A stretch of DNA of 32,448 nt. It comes from Pirellulaceae bacterium. GTDB taxonomy: Bacteria > Planctomycetota > Planctomycetia > Pirellulales > Pirellulaceae. The notes beneath the pieces are model-generated. The model saw nothing but the letters and a program-made list of their open reading frames with translations. It was not told where the DNA came from and searched no databases. Positions 32,209-32,448 of this stretch are shown here, one piece after another. The translations under genes were made by a program, and so were the position numbers. Numbering within the stretch: position 1 is the stretch's first letter; each line of letters opens with the position of its first letter. The stretch spans positions 1-32,448 of the forward strand of contig JADHUC010000108.1 in NCBI GenBank assembly GCA_016784735.1, read 5' to 3'.

Positions 32209-32448
32209 TCGTGGTGCCAACCCGCAACGGGGCATGCTCCAAGCCCTTTTCGGCGCCGTCGAGGGGGCGTCAAGATCGGCGCCGGAGGTAAACGAACGGG
32301 TCCAATTTGTGCCTGTTCAGGCGAATTTGTGGGCGAATTCTAGCTGTGGTAGGCTGCCAAGGTTGTGATATAGTGCGGTTTCGTAGGCTGTTTGAGTTCG
32401 AAAACCATAGGATCTTCTGGTGATCAGTTTTAACTTGTTATTGAAACC

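Noticed and set aside
32251..32284. Two CGGCGCCG palindromes downstream of the sulfatase
   Set aside because: Could form a hairpin, but lacks a T-run and is short; not enough to call a terminator.

Overview
The window reads as chromosomal DNA of a free-living planctomycete, most likely of the Pirellulales type. The reasons are moderately high GC, loose gene spacing, many exported proteins with N-terminal signal peptides, an SHD1 domain, PQQ-type beta-propellers fused to methyltransferase-like domains, exported beta-helix proteins and a Cys-type sulfatase. This assignment is an inference from gene content; no rRNA or other phylogenetic marker is present.

Left part (1-4563): a Tat-exported sulfite-oxidase-like molybdoenzyme (458-1714) and a cobalamin-binding radical SAM enzyme (2254-3972). 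They are separated by gene-poor DNA that carries two copies of a 29-bp dispersed repeat. Middle (4564-11548): a very large lipoprotein on the minus strand (4564-9921) diverges from a small exported PQQ-type propeller protein (10310-11548). The gap between them holds the decayed 3' end of an IS66-type transposase gene. A near-identical 50-bp piece of that remnant also lies just beyond the 3' end of the lipoprotein gene, so the lipoprotein gene is bracketed by direct repeats.

Right part (11732-32208): ten genes, all with an N-terminal signal sequence. Four + strand genes at 38-42 bp spacing form a probable operon: a 925-aa exported protein of unknown function, a calcineurin-like metallophosphoesterase, a 1217-aa propeller protein with an internal methyltransferase-like domain, and a beta-helix-like protein. 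After a 203-bp gap with a perfect 17-bp inverted repeat come a second methyltransferase-like/propeller protein (1015 aa) and a right-handed beta-helix protein. Then follow a lone minus-strand gene of unknown function and three more + strand genes: a pectate-lyase-fold protein, a propeller-like protein and a sulfatase.

The right part looks like an exported, membrane- or periplasm-based toolkit for a complex, probably sulfated and possibly phosphorylated, glycan. The evidence is the sulfatase, two or three beta-helix proteins and the phosphoesterase. No transporter, TonB receptor, sigma/anti-sigma pair or classical glycoside hydrolase is visible, so the substrate and even the glycan role are inference. 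The most unusual feature is the pair of propeller proteins. Each carries a methyltransferase-like fold whose SAM-binding glycine loop is eroded, placed N-terminally in one and internally in the other. They also share a C...C-x-C cysteine pattern in an exported protein, where SAM would not be expected.
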